DNA of 8,155 bases. Source: Firmicutes bacterium CAG:238. GTDB taxonomy: Bacteria; Bacillota; Clostridia; Peptostreptococcales; Anaerovoracaceae. A program made the translations under genes and the position numbers. Below the pieces are notes generated by a model, which saw nothing but the letters and a program-made list of their open reading frames with translations, was not told the DNA's origin and ran no database searches. Positions 1 through 5,769 of the stretch are shown one piece after another (the first letter of the stretch is position 1; every line of letters begins with the position of its first letter). The stretch covers positions 12,924 to 21,078 of the forward strand of contig FR881927.1 in assembly GCA_000435615.1 (NCBI GenBank), in the 5' to 3' direction.

Positions 1-606
1 TTTTGGCAGGCTCCACCTGTAGTGCGAAGCGAGCAGGCGGATCAGAACGATGAGAACCGCGCCCGAGAGCATTGCGACATAGCCGTTGGTGTAAGGCATG
101 AGGATGCAAAACAGCAGGGCGCCTGCGATAGAGGCGGTCGCGTAGATGTGGCGTACGAATATATATGGCATATCGCCTGCCATTACATCGCGGAGAAGGC
201 CGCCGCCGACTCCAGTAATGACACCGACGAAGACGGCGAGGAATACGGTCGGGTTCTCGGAAACCTCAAATGCGCGCATGGCACCGGAAACGGTGAAAAT
301 ACCAAGACCGATCGAGTCGGCAAGCAGCATAACACGGCTGCTGCGCTCGAGAAGGTCTCGAACCTGTGGAATGAACACGATGAGACATGTGAGAAATGCC
401 GTCAGTGCGTAAATCGGATTCTGAAACATTGCCGGAGGGAACGCACCGAGGATGATGTCTCGGATGATACCGCCGCCGACTGCCACGGTGAGTGCAAGTA
501 CGAACGCGCCAAAAATATCCATGTTTTTTCTGATTCCTGTCATTGCGCCGGAAACCGCAAACGCGGCGGCACCGATAAGCTCCAATACCAAAATGAAAAT
601 ATCCAT
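1..606 (-). CDS. TRIC/YicG-family (UPF0126) membrane protein, 3' end cut by window edge
   Basis: The reverse strand reads open for 202 codons from an ATG at 606-604 to the window edge without a stop. Relatives are roughly 200-220 residues, so only a short C-terminal piece should be missing. The protein is hydrophobic and visibly duplicated. Residues 11-50 (an IGAAAFAVSGAM stretch, then GGGIIRD at 44-50) match residues 100-140 (IGLGIFTVSGAM, then GGGLLRD at 134-140, followed by VMAGDMP). A two-fold repeat of three helices carrying a GGGxxRD motif is the hallmark of the UPF0126/TRIC fold, a family of small trimeric cation channels. Some bacterial members have been linked to glycine transport, and the substrate here cannot be told. 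It acts in the cytoplasmic membrane. The start is supported by an AAAGGTGG ribosome site (plus-strand 611-618) four bases upstream and a consensus promoter behind it. It is divergent from the acetyltransferase gene. Confidence is high for the family and low for the substrate. Confidence 0.9.
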   Translation of the reverse strand, partial: MDIFILVLELIGAAAFAVSGAMTGIRKNMDIFGAFVLALTVAVGGGIIRDIILGAFPPAMFQNPIYALTAFLTCLIVFIPQVRDLLERSSRVMLLADSIGLGIFTVSGAMRAFEVSENPTVFLAVFVGVITGVGGGLLRDVMAGDMPYIFVRHIYATASIAGALLFCILMPYTNGYVAMLSGAVLIVLIRLLASHYRWSLPK

Positions 607-640
607 ATATCCACCTTTGTCATTTTTTGTTGTTATGTGA

Positions 641-669
641 ATTGTACCGCCGAAACACCGCAAAGTCAA
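641..669 (-). promoter_or_regulatory. Sigma-A promoter for the TRIC-family gene
   Basis: On the reverse strand, TTGACT (plus 664-669) and TACAAT (plus 641-646) are separated by exactly 17 bases, with the start codon about 35 bases further on. Each hexamer is one base from consensus. A second TTGACT lies 12 bases further upstream (plus 676-681) but has no -10 element at the right distance. Confidence 0.75.
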
Positions 670-682
670 CGCAAAAGTCAAA

Positions 683-711
683 TTGAAAATGCGGCACGGA
701 AGTGATATAAT
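683..711 (+). promoter_or_regulatory. Sigma-A promoter for the GNAT gene
   Basis: TTGAAA (683-688) and a perfect TATAAT (706-711) are spaced by 17 bases. This predicts a transcript start near 718 and a leader of about 50 bases before the ATG at 770. Its -35 box is only 13 bases from the -35 box of the divergent promoter, so the two polymerases may compete or share a regulator. Confidence 0.75.
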
Positions 712-769
712 GTAAGAAATATGAGCGAAAGCAAAACGGCGCAGAAGCGCGGCAGCGGGGAGAAACGAC

Positions 770-1351
770 ATGAACAACGTCAACAGCAAAACGATAGAAA
801 CAGAACGCCTAGTGATCAGACCGTCAAGATGGGACGACACGGATACTTTTTACGAGTGGGAGCTTTTGCCTGAGGTTACGAAGTTTTTCAGCATTCGTGA
901 CAACCAGAGCAGGGAGGATGTCGTCCGCAAATATGTGGCAGACAGCGACGATCCGAAGGCACGGCAGTTTACCATCTGCCTCAAGGCGGGCACGCCGGGC
1001 ATCCCGGAGGCCGGTGGCAGGATGATTGGCAGAATCGTGCTTGCAGACATCGAGGACGAATGGAAGGCCGAAATCTGGAGAATTTACATAGCGGACACGG
1101 CACTCAGAGGCAGGGGCCTCGGAAAAGAAGCCATGCTTGCCATGATGAAATACTGCTTCGAGGAGCTCAATCTGAAGAGACTTTATCTCGACCATTACAC
1201 GGGAAACCCGGCTTCCTTCTTGTATCAAAGCCTTGGGTTCAAGTATGAAGGCGTGCTCCGAGACAACTGCCGCAAGAATGGCAGACTCTACGACGTGCAC
1301 CTCATGTCAATGCTGGCATCCGAATATGCAGAACTTTACGCAAATAAGTAA
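770..1351 (+). CDS. GNAT-family N-acetyltransferase, RimJ/RimL-like
   Basis: This is a 193-residue soluble protein with the layout of the Acetyltransf_3 (RimJ/RimL) group. It opens with the typical ETERLVIRPSRWDD stretch (residues 10-23). Beta strand 4 and the acetyl-CoA pyrophosphate-binding motif A follow at about 103-124, with the R-x-x-G-x-G/A signature seen as RGRGLG (113-118). N146 and the YQSLGF segment (152-157) then form the usual C-terminal acetyl-CoA contact region. Such enzymes move an acetyl group from acetyl-CoA to an amino group, for example a protein N-terminus, a small amine or an antibiotic. Nothing here fixes the substrate. The start at 770 has a GGGGAGAA ribosome site (757-764) five bases upstream. 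The length is normal and no residue of the fold is obviously missing. It has its own promoter and no hairpin terminator after its stop, so some readthrough into the downstream leader is possible. Confidence 0.88.
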   Translation: MNNVNSKTIETERLVIRPSRWDDTDTFYEWELLPEVTKFFSIRDNQSREDVVRKYVADSDDPKARQFTICLKAGTPGIPEAGGRMIGRIVLADIEDEWKAEIWRIYIADTALRGRGLGKEAMLAMMKYCFEELNLKRLYLDHYTGNPASFLYQSLGFKYEGVLRDNCRKNGRLYDVHLMSMLASEYAELYANK

Positions 1352-1365
1352 TTGTGGTAAGTAAC

Positions 1366-1402
1366 AAAAAAAATAAAAAAAATAATGAAAAAAAACAAAA
1401 AA
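1366..1402 (+). promoter_or_regulatory. A-tract array / UP-like element upstream of the liv leader promoter
   Basis: Four A-runs (1366-1373, 1375-1382, 1388-1395, 1397-1402) have centres roughly 9, 13 and 8 bases apart, ending four bases before the -35 box at 1407. A-runs near helical spacing at this position can bend DNA and contact the RNA polymerase alpha subunit. The function is inferred. Confidence 0.45.
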
Positions 1403-1406
1403 GGGG

Positions 1407-1435
1407 TTGACATCCTTTTTTTTCTGTGCTAAACT
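1407..1435 (+). promoter_or_regulatory. Strong sigma-A promoter for the small ORF and probably the whole liv operon
   Basis: A perfect TTGACA (1407-1412) is followed 17 bases later by TAAACT (1430-1435, two mismatches to TATAAT). Transcription should start near 1442, 25 bases before the small ORF. I found no other convincing promoter between here and livK at 1706, so this is the best candidate for driving the liv genes. Confidence 0.75.
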
Positions 1436-1466
1436 GCGTATATCAGTTAAGGAAAGGAGAAAAACG

Positions 1467-1613
1467 ATGAACTACATGGCACTCATTATCAGCATTATAC
1501 TTATTAGCATTATTTTACTGGTCCTCGTCATTATGAGCATCAGAATGAATAGTGATATTTGCATTGCGGGTAATGAAGCAAGTTCAATCGAATTTGCCGG
1601 AGCAGATATTTAG
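1467..1613 (+). CDS. 48-residue Ile/Leu/Val-rich small ORF: candidate liv leader peptide or small membrane protein
   Basis: The ATG at 1467 has an AAGGAAAGGAG ribosome site (1449-1459) seven bases upstream, and a strong promoter sits just before it. The reading frame is therefore very likely translated. Residues 6-25 contain 9 Ile, 5 Leu and 2 Val out of 20; the rest are three Ser and one Met. Residues 26-48 are polar with one Cys (C32). The stop codon at 1611-1613 lies 40 bases before a terminator-like hairpin and 92 bases before livK. Two readings fit. One is a leader peptide whose translation senses charged Ile/Leu/Val tRNA, as in the ilv operon leaders of enterobacteria. The other is a single-pass membrane microprotein. 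Its place directly ahead of a branched-chain amino acid transporter favours the first. The tail of 23 ordinary residues is not needed for that role and favours the second. I do not recognise a family. An upstream in-frame TTG at 1407 is the -35 box itself and is not a credible start. Confidence 0.65.
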   Translation: MNYMALIISIILISIILLVLVIMSIRMNSDICIAGNEASSIEFAGADI

Positions 1614-1653
1614 CTCAGGCATGAATCCGAAACTTAAGTTGAAACAGAACTTT

Positions 1654-1683
1654 AACCTGCAGGCATTGATCGGCAGGTTTTTT
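1654..1683 (+). terminator. Terminator-like hairpin in the livK leader (candidate attenuator)
   Basis: AACCTGC (1654-1660) pairs perfectly with GCAGGTT (1673-1679) around a 12-base loop. A run of six T (1678-1683), then AATTTT, follows. This is a modest intrinsic terminator: seven base pairs, three of them A-T or central T-A. It lies between the only visible promoter and livK, so it must be partial or conditional. Confidence 0.6.
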
Positions 1684-1705
1684 AATTTTCAAAGGAGGAA
1701 TTGAA

Positions 1706-2881
1706 ATGAACATGAAAAAATTTATGAAGAAATTCGCGGCTGTATCAATGGCAGTCGTAATGACAGTGGCTTTTGCAGGATGCGGAAATGATTCCGGAAC
1801 AAGCACCGGAGACGGCACAGCGAAATTCGTAATCGGCGGCATCGGGCCGACAACGGGCGGTGCGGCAGTTTACGGTCAGGCGGTTAAGAACGCAGCTGAA
1901 ATGGCAGCAGAAGAAATCAACGCTGCAGGCGGCATCAACGGCTATCAGATCGAATTCAAGTGGCAGGATGATGAACACGACACAGAAAAGGCAGTAAACG
2001 CATACAACGCATTAAAAGATGATGGCATGCAGATGTTAATGGGTACGGTTACTTCCGCACCATGCACAGCAGTCGTTGCTCTTACAGAAGAAGATAATAT
2101 GTTCCAGCTCACACCGTCAGGTTCGGCTGTTGAATCCATCAAAGGCGACAACGCGTTCAGAGTTTGCTTCTCCGACCCTAACCAAGGAGTAGGTTCTGCG
2201 GACTATTTCGCAGAAAACTTCCCGAACGCTAAGATTGGCGTAGTTTACAACTCATCCGACGTATACTCCAACGGCATCTTCAAGACATTCAAGAAAGAAG
2301 CCGCGGATAAGGGCGTAAATGTTGTTGCAACAGAAGCTTTCACAAAGGATTCCGCACAGGACTTCACGGTACAGATCCAGAAGATGAAAGAAGCAGGCGC
2401 AGATCTTGTATTCCTTCCATTCTATGCACAGGAAGCATCCTTGTTCCTGACTCAGGCAGACAAAGCGGGACTTGATGTACAGTTCTTCGGATGTGATGGT
2501 CTTGACGGCGTAATCGACCAGCTCGGATCCAACGCACAATTAGCAGAAGGCGTAATGCTTTTGACACCTTATGCAGCTGACTCCGATAACCCGGAATCAA
2601 AGAAATTCACGGAAGCTTACAAAGCAAAATATAACGGAGAAGTTCCGAACCAGTTCGCAGCAGACGCTTACGACGCAATGTACATCATCAAGGCAGCAGC
2701 AGAAAAGGCAGGCGTAACCCCTGATATGAGCGTTTCCGACATCTGCGACGCTATGAAGACAGCTATGACAGAAATCGAATTCACAGGTGCAACCGGCACA
2801 ATGACATGGTCTGCAGACGGTGAACCGACCAAGACACCGATCGCTATGGTAATCAAGGATGGCGCATACAAGGCTATGTAA
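1706..2881 (+). CDS. livK: Branched-chain amino acid ABC transporter, substrate-binding lipoprotein
   Basis: This 391-residue receptor captures the substrate outside the membrane and delivers it to LivH/LivM. It begins with a basic lysine-rich stretch and a hydrophobic segment, ending in the lipobox FAGC (residues 23-26). C26 is therefore the predicted lipidated cysteine, and a Gly/Ser/Thr-rich linker runs to about residue 39. The mature part matches the Leu/Ile/Val-binding family (Peripla_BP_6). It shows IGGIGPTTGGAAVYGQ near 43-58, AAEEINAAGGINGYQIE near 67-83, a TSAPC segment (116-120) and TPSGSA (136-141). By position the last two correspond to the ligand-contact loops of E. coli LivJ. 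Near the C-terminus the usual NQFAADAYDAM segment is present. Family members also bind other amino acids or amides, so the ligand is not certain. The start has an ideal AAAGGAGG site (1691-1698) seven bases upstream. It lies ahead of both permeases and both ATPases, as in other liv operons. Confidence 0.93.
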   Translation: MNMKKFMKKFAAVSMAVVMTVAFAGCGNDSGTSTGDGTAKFVIGGIGPTTGGAAVYGQAVKNAAEMAAEEINAAGGINGYQIEFKWQDDEHDTEKAVNAYNALKDDGMQMLMGTVTSAPCTAVVALTEEDNMFQLTPSGSAVESIKGDNAFRVCFSDPNQGVGSADYFAENFPNAKIGVVYNSSDVYSNGIFKTFKKEAADKGVNVVATEAFTKDSAQDFTVQIQKMKEAGADLVFLPFYAQEASLFLTQADKAGLDVQFFGCDGLDGVIDQLGSNAQLAEGVMLLTPYAADSDNPESKKFTEAYKAKYNGEVPNQFAADAYDAMYIIKAAAEKAGVTPDMSVSDICDAMKTAMTEIEFTGATGTMTWSADGEPTKTPIAMVIKDGAYKAM

Positions 2882-2923
2882 TTTTTTACAGATTTTGAAA
2901 ATGTAAAATAGAAAGATGATAAA

Positions 2924-2944
2924 GGGGACGGCAATGCCGTCCCC
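2924..2944 (+). other. Intercistronic hairpin between livK and livH
   Basis: GGGGACGGC (2924-2932) pairs perfectly with GCCGTCCCC (2936-2944) around a three-base loop. This is a compact, very GC-rich stem in an A/T-rich gap. There is no T-run after it, so it is unlikely to stop transcription well. Hairpins at this place in binding-protein operons commonly protect the upstream mRNA 3' end, which lets the receptor be made in excess over the membrane parts. That role is inferred. Confidence 0.6.
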
Positions 2945-2973
2945 GATTCCAAATTTTGAACGAGGTAATTTTT

Positions 2974-3852
2974 ATGAACTTTTTATCGTATTTGATCAGC
3001 GGCATCAGCCTGGGAAGCGTATATGCACTGATCGCACTCGGGTATACAATGGTATACGGAATTGCAAAAATGTTAAACTTCGCTCATGGTGATGTAATCA
3101 TGATCGGGGGTTTTGTAATTTTCACAGCTGTTTCCTCCGCGCATACTTCGCCTGCAGTTGCAATTATCGCAGCGATTATCGTATGTACGGTACTGGGCGT
3201 AGCGATTGAAAAAATCGCATACAAGCCTTTGAGAAACGCATCGCCTCTGGCTGTTTTAATCACGGCAATCGGCGTCAGCTATTTCCTTCAGAATGTCGCA
3301 CTTTTGATTTTCGGTTCTGCCGCAAGGAATTTCCCGGATGTGCTCAAGGTAGGTGACTGGCATGTTGCACAGGGACTTACAATCACAGGCGAGACGATTA
3401 TCACAATTGCTGCTACGCTCATCATCATGATCGCACTGACCACTTTCATCAACCACACGAGAATCGGTGCTGCCATGCAGGCAGTTTCCGAGGATAGAGG
3501 AGCGGCTCAGCTCATGGGCGTAAATGTTAACAGCACCATCAGCATTACTTTCGCCATCGGCTCTGCGCTTGCAGCCGTTGCAAGCCTTTTGCTCTGCTCT
3601 TCCTATCCGCTTATCGGACCTTACACCGGAGCAATGCCGGGAATCAAAGCTTTCGTAGCTGCGGTATTCGGCGGAATCGGCTCCATTCCGGGTGCTATGA
3701 TCGGCGGAATCCTGCTCGGCGTTATCGAGAACCTGAGCAAAGCGTACATCTCCACGCAGCTTTCGGATGCAATCGTATTCGGCGTGCTGATTATCGTTCT
3801 GTTAGTAAAGCCAACAGGCATTTTAGGCAAAGCAATGCGTGAGAAAGTGTAG
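2974..3852 (+). CDS. livH: Branched-chain amino acid ABC transporter permease LivH
   Basis: This is a 292-residue integral membrane protein of the BPD_transp_2 family, one half of the translocation channel. It has roughly eight hydrophobic segments. Family landmarks are GSVYALIALGYTMVYGI (14-30), the LNFAHGD motif (34-40) and the cytoplasmic coupling loop EDRGAAQLMGVNVN (173-186), which docks the ATPase subunits. Later come AVFGGIGSIPGAMIGG near 230-245 and a KPTGILG ending. I chose the ATG at 2974 because GAGGT (2962-2966) lies seven bases upstream and LivH proteins normally begin close to this MNFL-type sequence. An in-frame TTG at 2956 would add six residues but has no ribosome site. It follows livK after 92 bases that hold a hairpin, and is followed by livM nine bases after its stop. 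Confidence 0.93.
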   Translation: MNFLSYLISGISLGSVYALIALGYTMVYGIAKMLNFAHGDVIMIGGFVIFTAVSSAHTSPAVAIIAAIIVCTVLGVAIEKIAYKPLRNASPLAVLITAIGVSYFLQNVALLIFGSAARNFPDVLKVGDWHVAQGLTITGETIITIAATLIIMIALTTFINHTRIGAAMQAVSEDRGAAQLMGVNVNSTISITFAIGSALAAVASLLLCSSYPLIGPYTGAMPGIKAFVAAVFGGIGSIPGAMIGGILLGVIENLSKAYISTQLSDAIVFGVLIIVLLVKPTGILGKAMREKV

Positions 3853-3861
3853 GTGGACGGG

Positions 3862-4998
3862 ATGAAGAAAATGACAACGACTTTAAATAAGACAACAAAG
3901 CAGAATGCAATCACCTATGCAATCATTTTTGCCTGTTTCGTATTCTGCATCATATACAGCGGACTGCCTTCGGGTTCCAGCCTGATTAAAGGTTTGTTCG
4001 TTCCGATTTGCGCATATGTAATTATGGCGATGTCCCTGAATCTTACTGTAGGCATCCTCGGCGAACTCAGCCTTGGACACGCGGGCTTCATGTGTCTGGG
4101 CGCTTTCGTGGGAAGCACTTTCAGTATGCTGACACAGGAAAGCCTGACCTCTGTATGGGTGCGCTTTCCACTGGCGATTTTGCTGGGCGGCGCGGTAGCT
4201 GCAGTCGCAGGCATTTTGATCGGTATTCCGGTTTTGAGACTGAAGGGCGACTATCTGGCAATCGTTACATTAGCGTTTGGCGAAATCATCAAAAATATCG
4301 CAAACAATATTTATCTTGTAAAAGACGTCAACGGCGTACATTTTGCACTGGGCGTAGACGCTTACAACAATATGGAACTCGATGACATGACGGCTGAAAA
4401 CATCATCAACGGCGCCATGGGTATCACAGGTGCGCCGAGAGACTCCAATTACATCGTTGGATTCGTACTGGTGCTGATTACATTAATCGTAATCCTGAAT
4501 TTGGTACAGTCAAGAGCCGGCAGGGCCATCATGGCAATCAGAGACAACCGCATCGCAGCAGAGTCCATCGGTATCAACATAACAAAATACAAGCTCATCG
4601 CGTTCTCGATTTCCGCAATGTTTGCGGGCATGGCGGGCGTGCTTTACGGACACAATCTTTCCAGCTTGGTTGCGGTAAAATTCGACTATAACCTTTCCAT
4701 TTTGGTACTGGTATTCGTCGTACTGGGCGGTATCGGAAGCATGAGAGGCTCGATTATCGCAGCAATCATACTGACCGCGCTTCCGGAACTTCTCAGAGGC
4801 TCGTTCAGCGACTACAGAATGCTGATTTACGCAATTCTTTTGATCGTAATGATGCTGGTAAACAACAACGAAAACATGGCTATGTATAAAGAAAGATTCA
4901 AATCATATCTGCATATCGGCAAAGGCGGTAAAGGCAGCAAAGGCGGCAAAGGCGGAACGAAAGCCGGTGCTGAAGAAAGTCAGGAGGTGAGCGCATGA
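3862..4998 (+). CDS. livM: Branched-chain amino acid ABC transporter permease LivM, with Gly/Lys-rich tail
   Basis: This is the second permease half, 378 residues from the ATG at 3862. Its landmarks are MSLNLTVGILGELSLGHAGF (57-76), RLKGDYLAIVTLAFGEI (126-142), the coupling loop RDNRIAAESIGINITKYK (227-244) and VLGGIGSMRGSIIAA near 287-301. All are typical of LivM. The body ends around residue 350 and is followed by a low-complexity Gly/Lys tail (about 353-367) and a short acidic end. That tail is not a conserved part of the family. The 3862 start has AGGTGG (3851-3856) five bases upstream, overlapping the livH stop codon. A GTG at 3853 would add three residues but has no room for that ribosome site, and an ATG at 3871 is also possible. 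The last codons contain the ribosome site of livG and overlap its start by four bases (ATGA), which suggests translational coupling. Confidence 0.92.
   Translation: MKKMTTTLNKTTKQNAITYAIIFACFVFCIIYSGLPSGSSLIKGLFVPICAYVIMAMSLNLTVGILGELSLGHAGFMCLGAFVGSTFSMLTQESLTSVWVRFPLAILLGGAVAAVAGILIGIPVLRLKGDYLAIVTLAFGEIIKNIANNIYLVKDVNGVHFALGVDAYNNMELDDMTAENIINGAMGITGAPRDSNYIVGFVLVLITLIVILNLVQSRAGRAIMAIRDNRIAAESIGINITKYKLIAFSISAMFAGMAGVLYGHNLSSLVAVKFDYNLSILVLVFVVLGGIGSMRGSIIAAIILTALPELLRGSFSDYRMLIYAILLIVMMLVNNNENMAMYKERFKSYLHIGKGGKGSKGGKGGTKAGAEESQEVSA
4924..4950 (+). repeat. Three tandem 9-base repeats encoding Gly-Gly/Ser-Lys in the livM tail
   Basis: GGCGGTAAA, GGCAGCAAA and GGCGGCAAA follow one another directly. 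A partial unit (GGCAAA) precedes them at 4918 and a diverged one (GGCGGAACGAAA) follows at 4951. The units keep the reading frame and give a GGK/GSK pattern, so repeat number could change without a frameshift. Confidence 0.8.
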
Positions 4999-5756
4999 CA
5001 GCTATGCTTGAAACGAAAAATTTGGGAATCTCTTTCGGCGGACTGAAGGCGGTTGACGAGCTCACGATGACGATTGAAAAAGGACAGTTATACGGATTAA
5101 TCGGGCCAAACGGCGCAGGAAAAACGACCGCGTTCAACCTGCTCACCGGTGTATACAAACCGACCGAGGGAAACTTTTTCCTCAACGGCGAAAAGCTGAC
5201 AGGCAGCAGCACAATCGAAATTAACAAAAAAGGAATCGCCAGAACCTTCCAGAATATCCGTCTGTTTAAACAGCTCTCGGTACTTGACAATGTCAAGCTG
5301 GGGCTTCATAATGATTATAAGTACTCAACGATAGGCGGAATCTTCCGTCTTCCGTCCTACTACAAAACCGAAAAGGGGATGAATGAAAAGGCGGAGGAAC
5401 TTTTGGAAGTTTTCGGACTGGCGGATGAAAAGGACTATATTTCGGCGAATCTGCCTTACGGCAAACAGAGAAAACTCGAGATTGCAAGAGCACTTGCGAC
5501 ATCTCCGAAGCTGCTTCTGCTGGACGAACCGGCTGCCGGCATGAACCCGAACGAAACACAGGAACTGATGGACACCATTGAGTTTGTAAGAGAAAACTTC
5601 GATATGACCGTACTGCTGATTGAACATGACATGAGACTGGTTGCGGGAATTTGCGAAGAACTTACGGTTCTGAACTTTGGAACGGTTCTGGCACAGGGCA
5701 AGACGAAGGATGTTTTGAACAATCCGGAAGTTATCAAGGCATATTTGGGCGAATAA
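4995..5756 (+). CDS. livG: Branched-chain amino acid ABC transporter ATPase LivG
   Basis: This 253-residue cytoplasmic ATPase carries every motif of an ABC nucleotide-binding domain. Walker A is GPNGAGKT (37-44) with K43 contacting the phosphates. The Q-loop is TFQ (Q86). The signature is LPYGKQRKLEIARAL (153-167), Walker B is LLLLDEP (173-179) with catalytic E178, and the switch histidine is H211 in LLIEHDM. A signature of the form L-x-Y-G-x-Q in place of LSGGQ is usual for LivG. The NMNP-type D-loop region (GMNPNE, 182-187) and the DVLNNPEVIKAYLGE ending also fit. Its start overlaps the livM stop and uses AGGAGGTGA (4982-4990). It is expected to pair with LivF as the two-ATPase motor under LivH/LivM. 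Confidence 0.95.
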   Translation: MTAMLETKNLGISFGGLKAVDELTMTIEKGQLYGLIGPNGAGKTTAFNLLTGVYKPTEGNFFLNGEKLTGSSTIEINKKGIARTFQNIRLFKQLSVLDNVKLGLHNDYKYSTIGGIFRLPSYYKTEKGMNEKAEELLEVFGLADEKDYISANLPYGKQRKLEIARALATSPKLLLLDEPAAGMNPNETQELMDTIEFVRENFDMTVLLIEHDMRLVAGICEELTVLNFGTVLAQGKTKDVLNNPEVIKAYLGE

Positions 5757-5769
5757 GGAGGGCGCGCAT

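Noticed and set aside
22..705. Plus-strand open frame of 227 codons
   Set aside because: It is antisense to the TRIC-family gene, has a charged, Cys/His-scattered composition with no domain, lacks a ribosome site, and runs through both divergent promoters. It is a shadow of the real minus-strand frame.
1407..1466. N-terminal extension of the small ORF from TTG at 1407
   Set aside because: That TTG is the first half of the -35 box, so it would lie upstream of the predicted transcript start. The ATG at 1467 has a good ribosome site.
1442..1705. T-box riboswitch in the livK leader
   Set aside because: The conserved T-box antiterminator sequence (AGGGTGGNACCGCG-like) is absent, and the leader is occupied by a translated ORF.
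2892..2902. Palindrome ATTTTGAAAAT after livK, considered as a CodY-type operator
   Set aside because: The half-sites are separated by one base instead of the three needed by the AATTTTCWGAAAATT consensus, and the site lies inside the operon rather than at a promoter. AATTTTC at 1684-1690 also fails over the second half of the motif.
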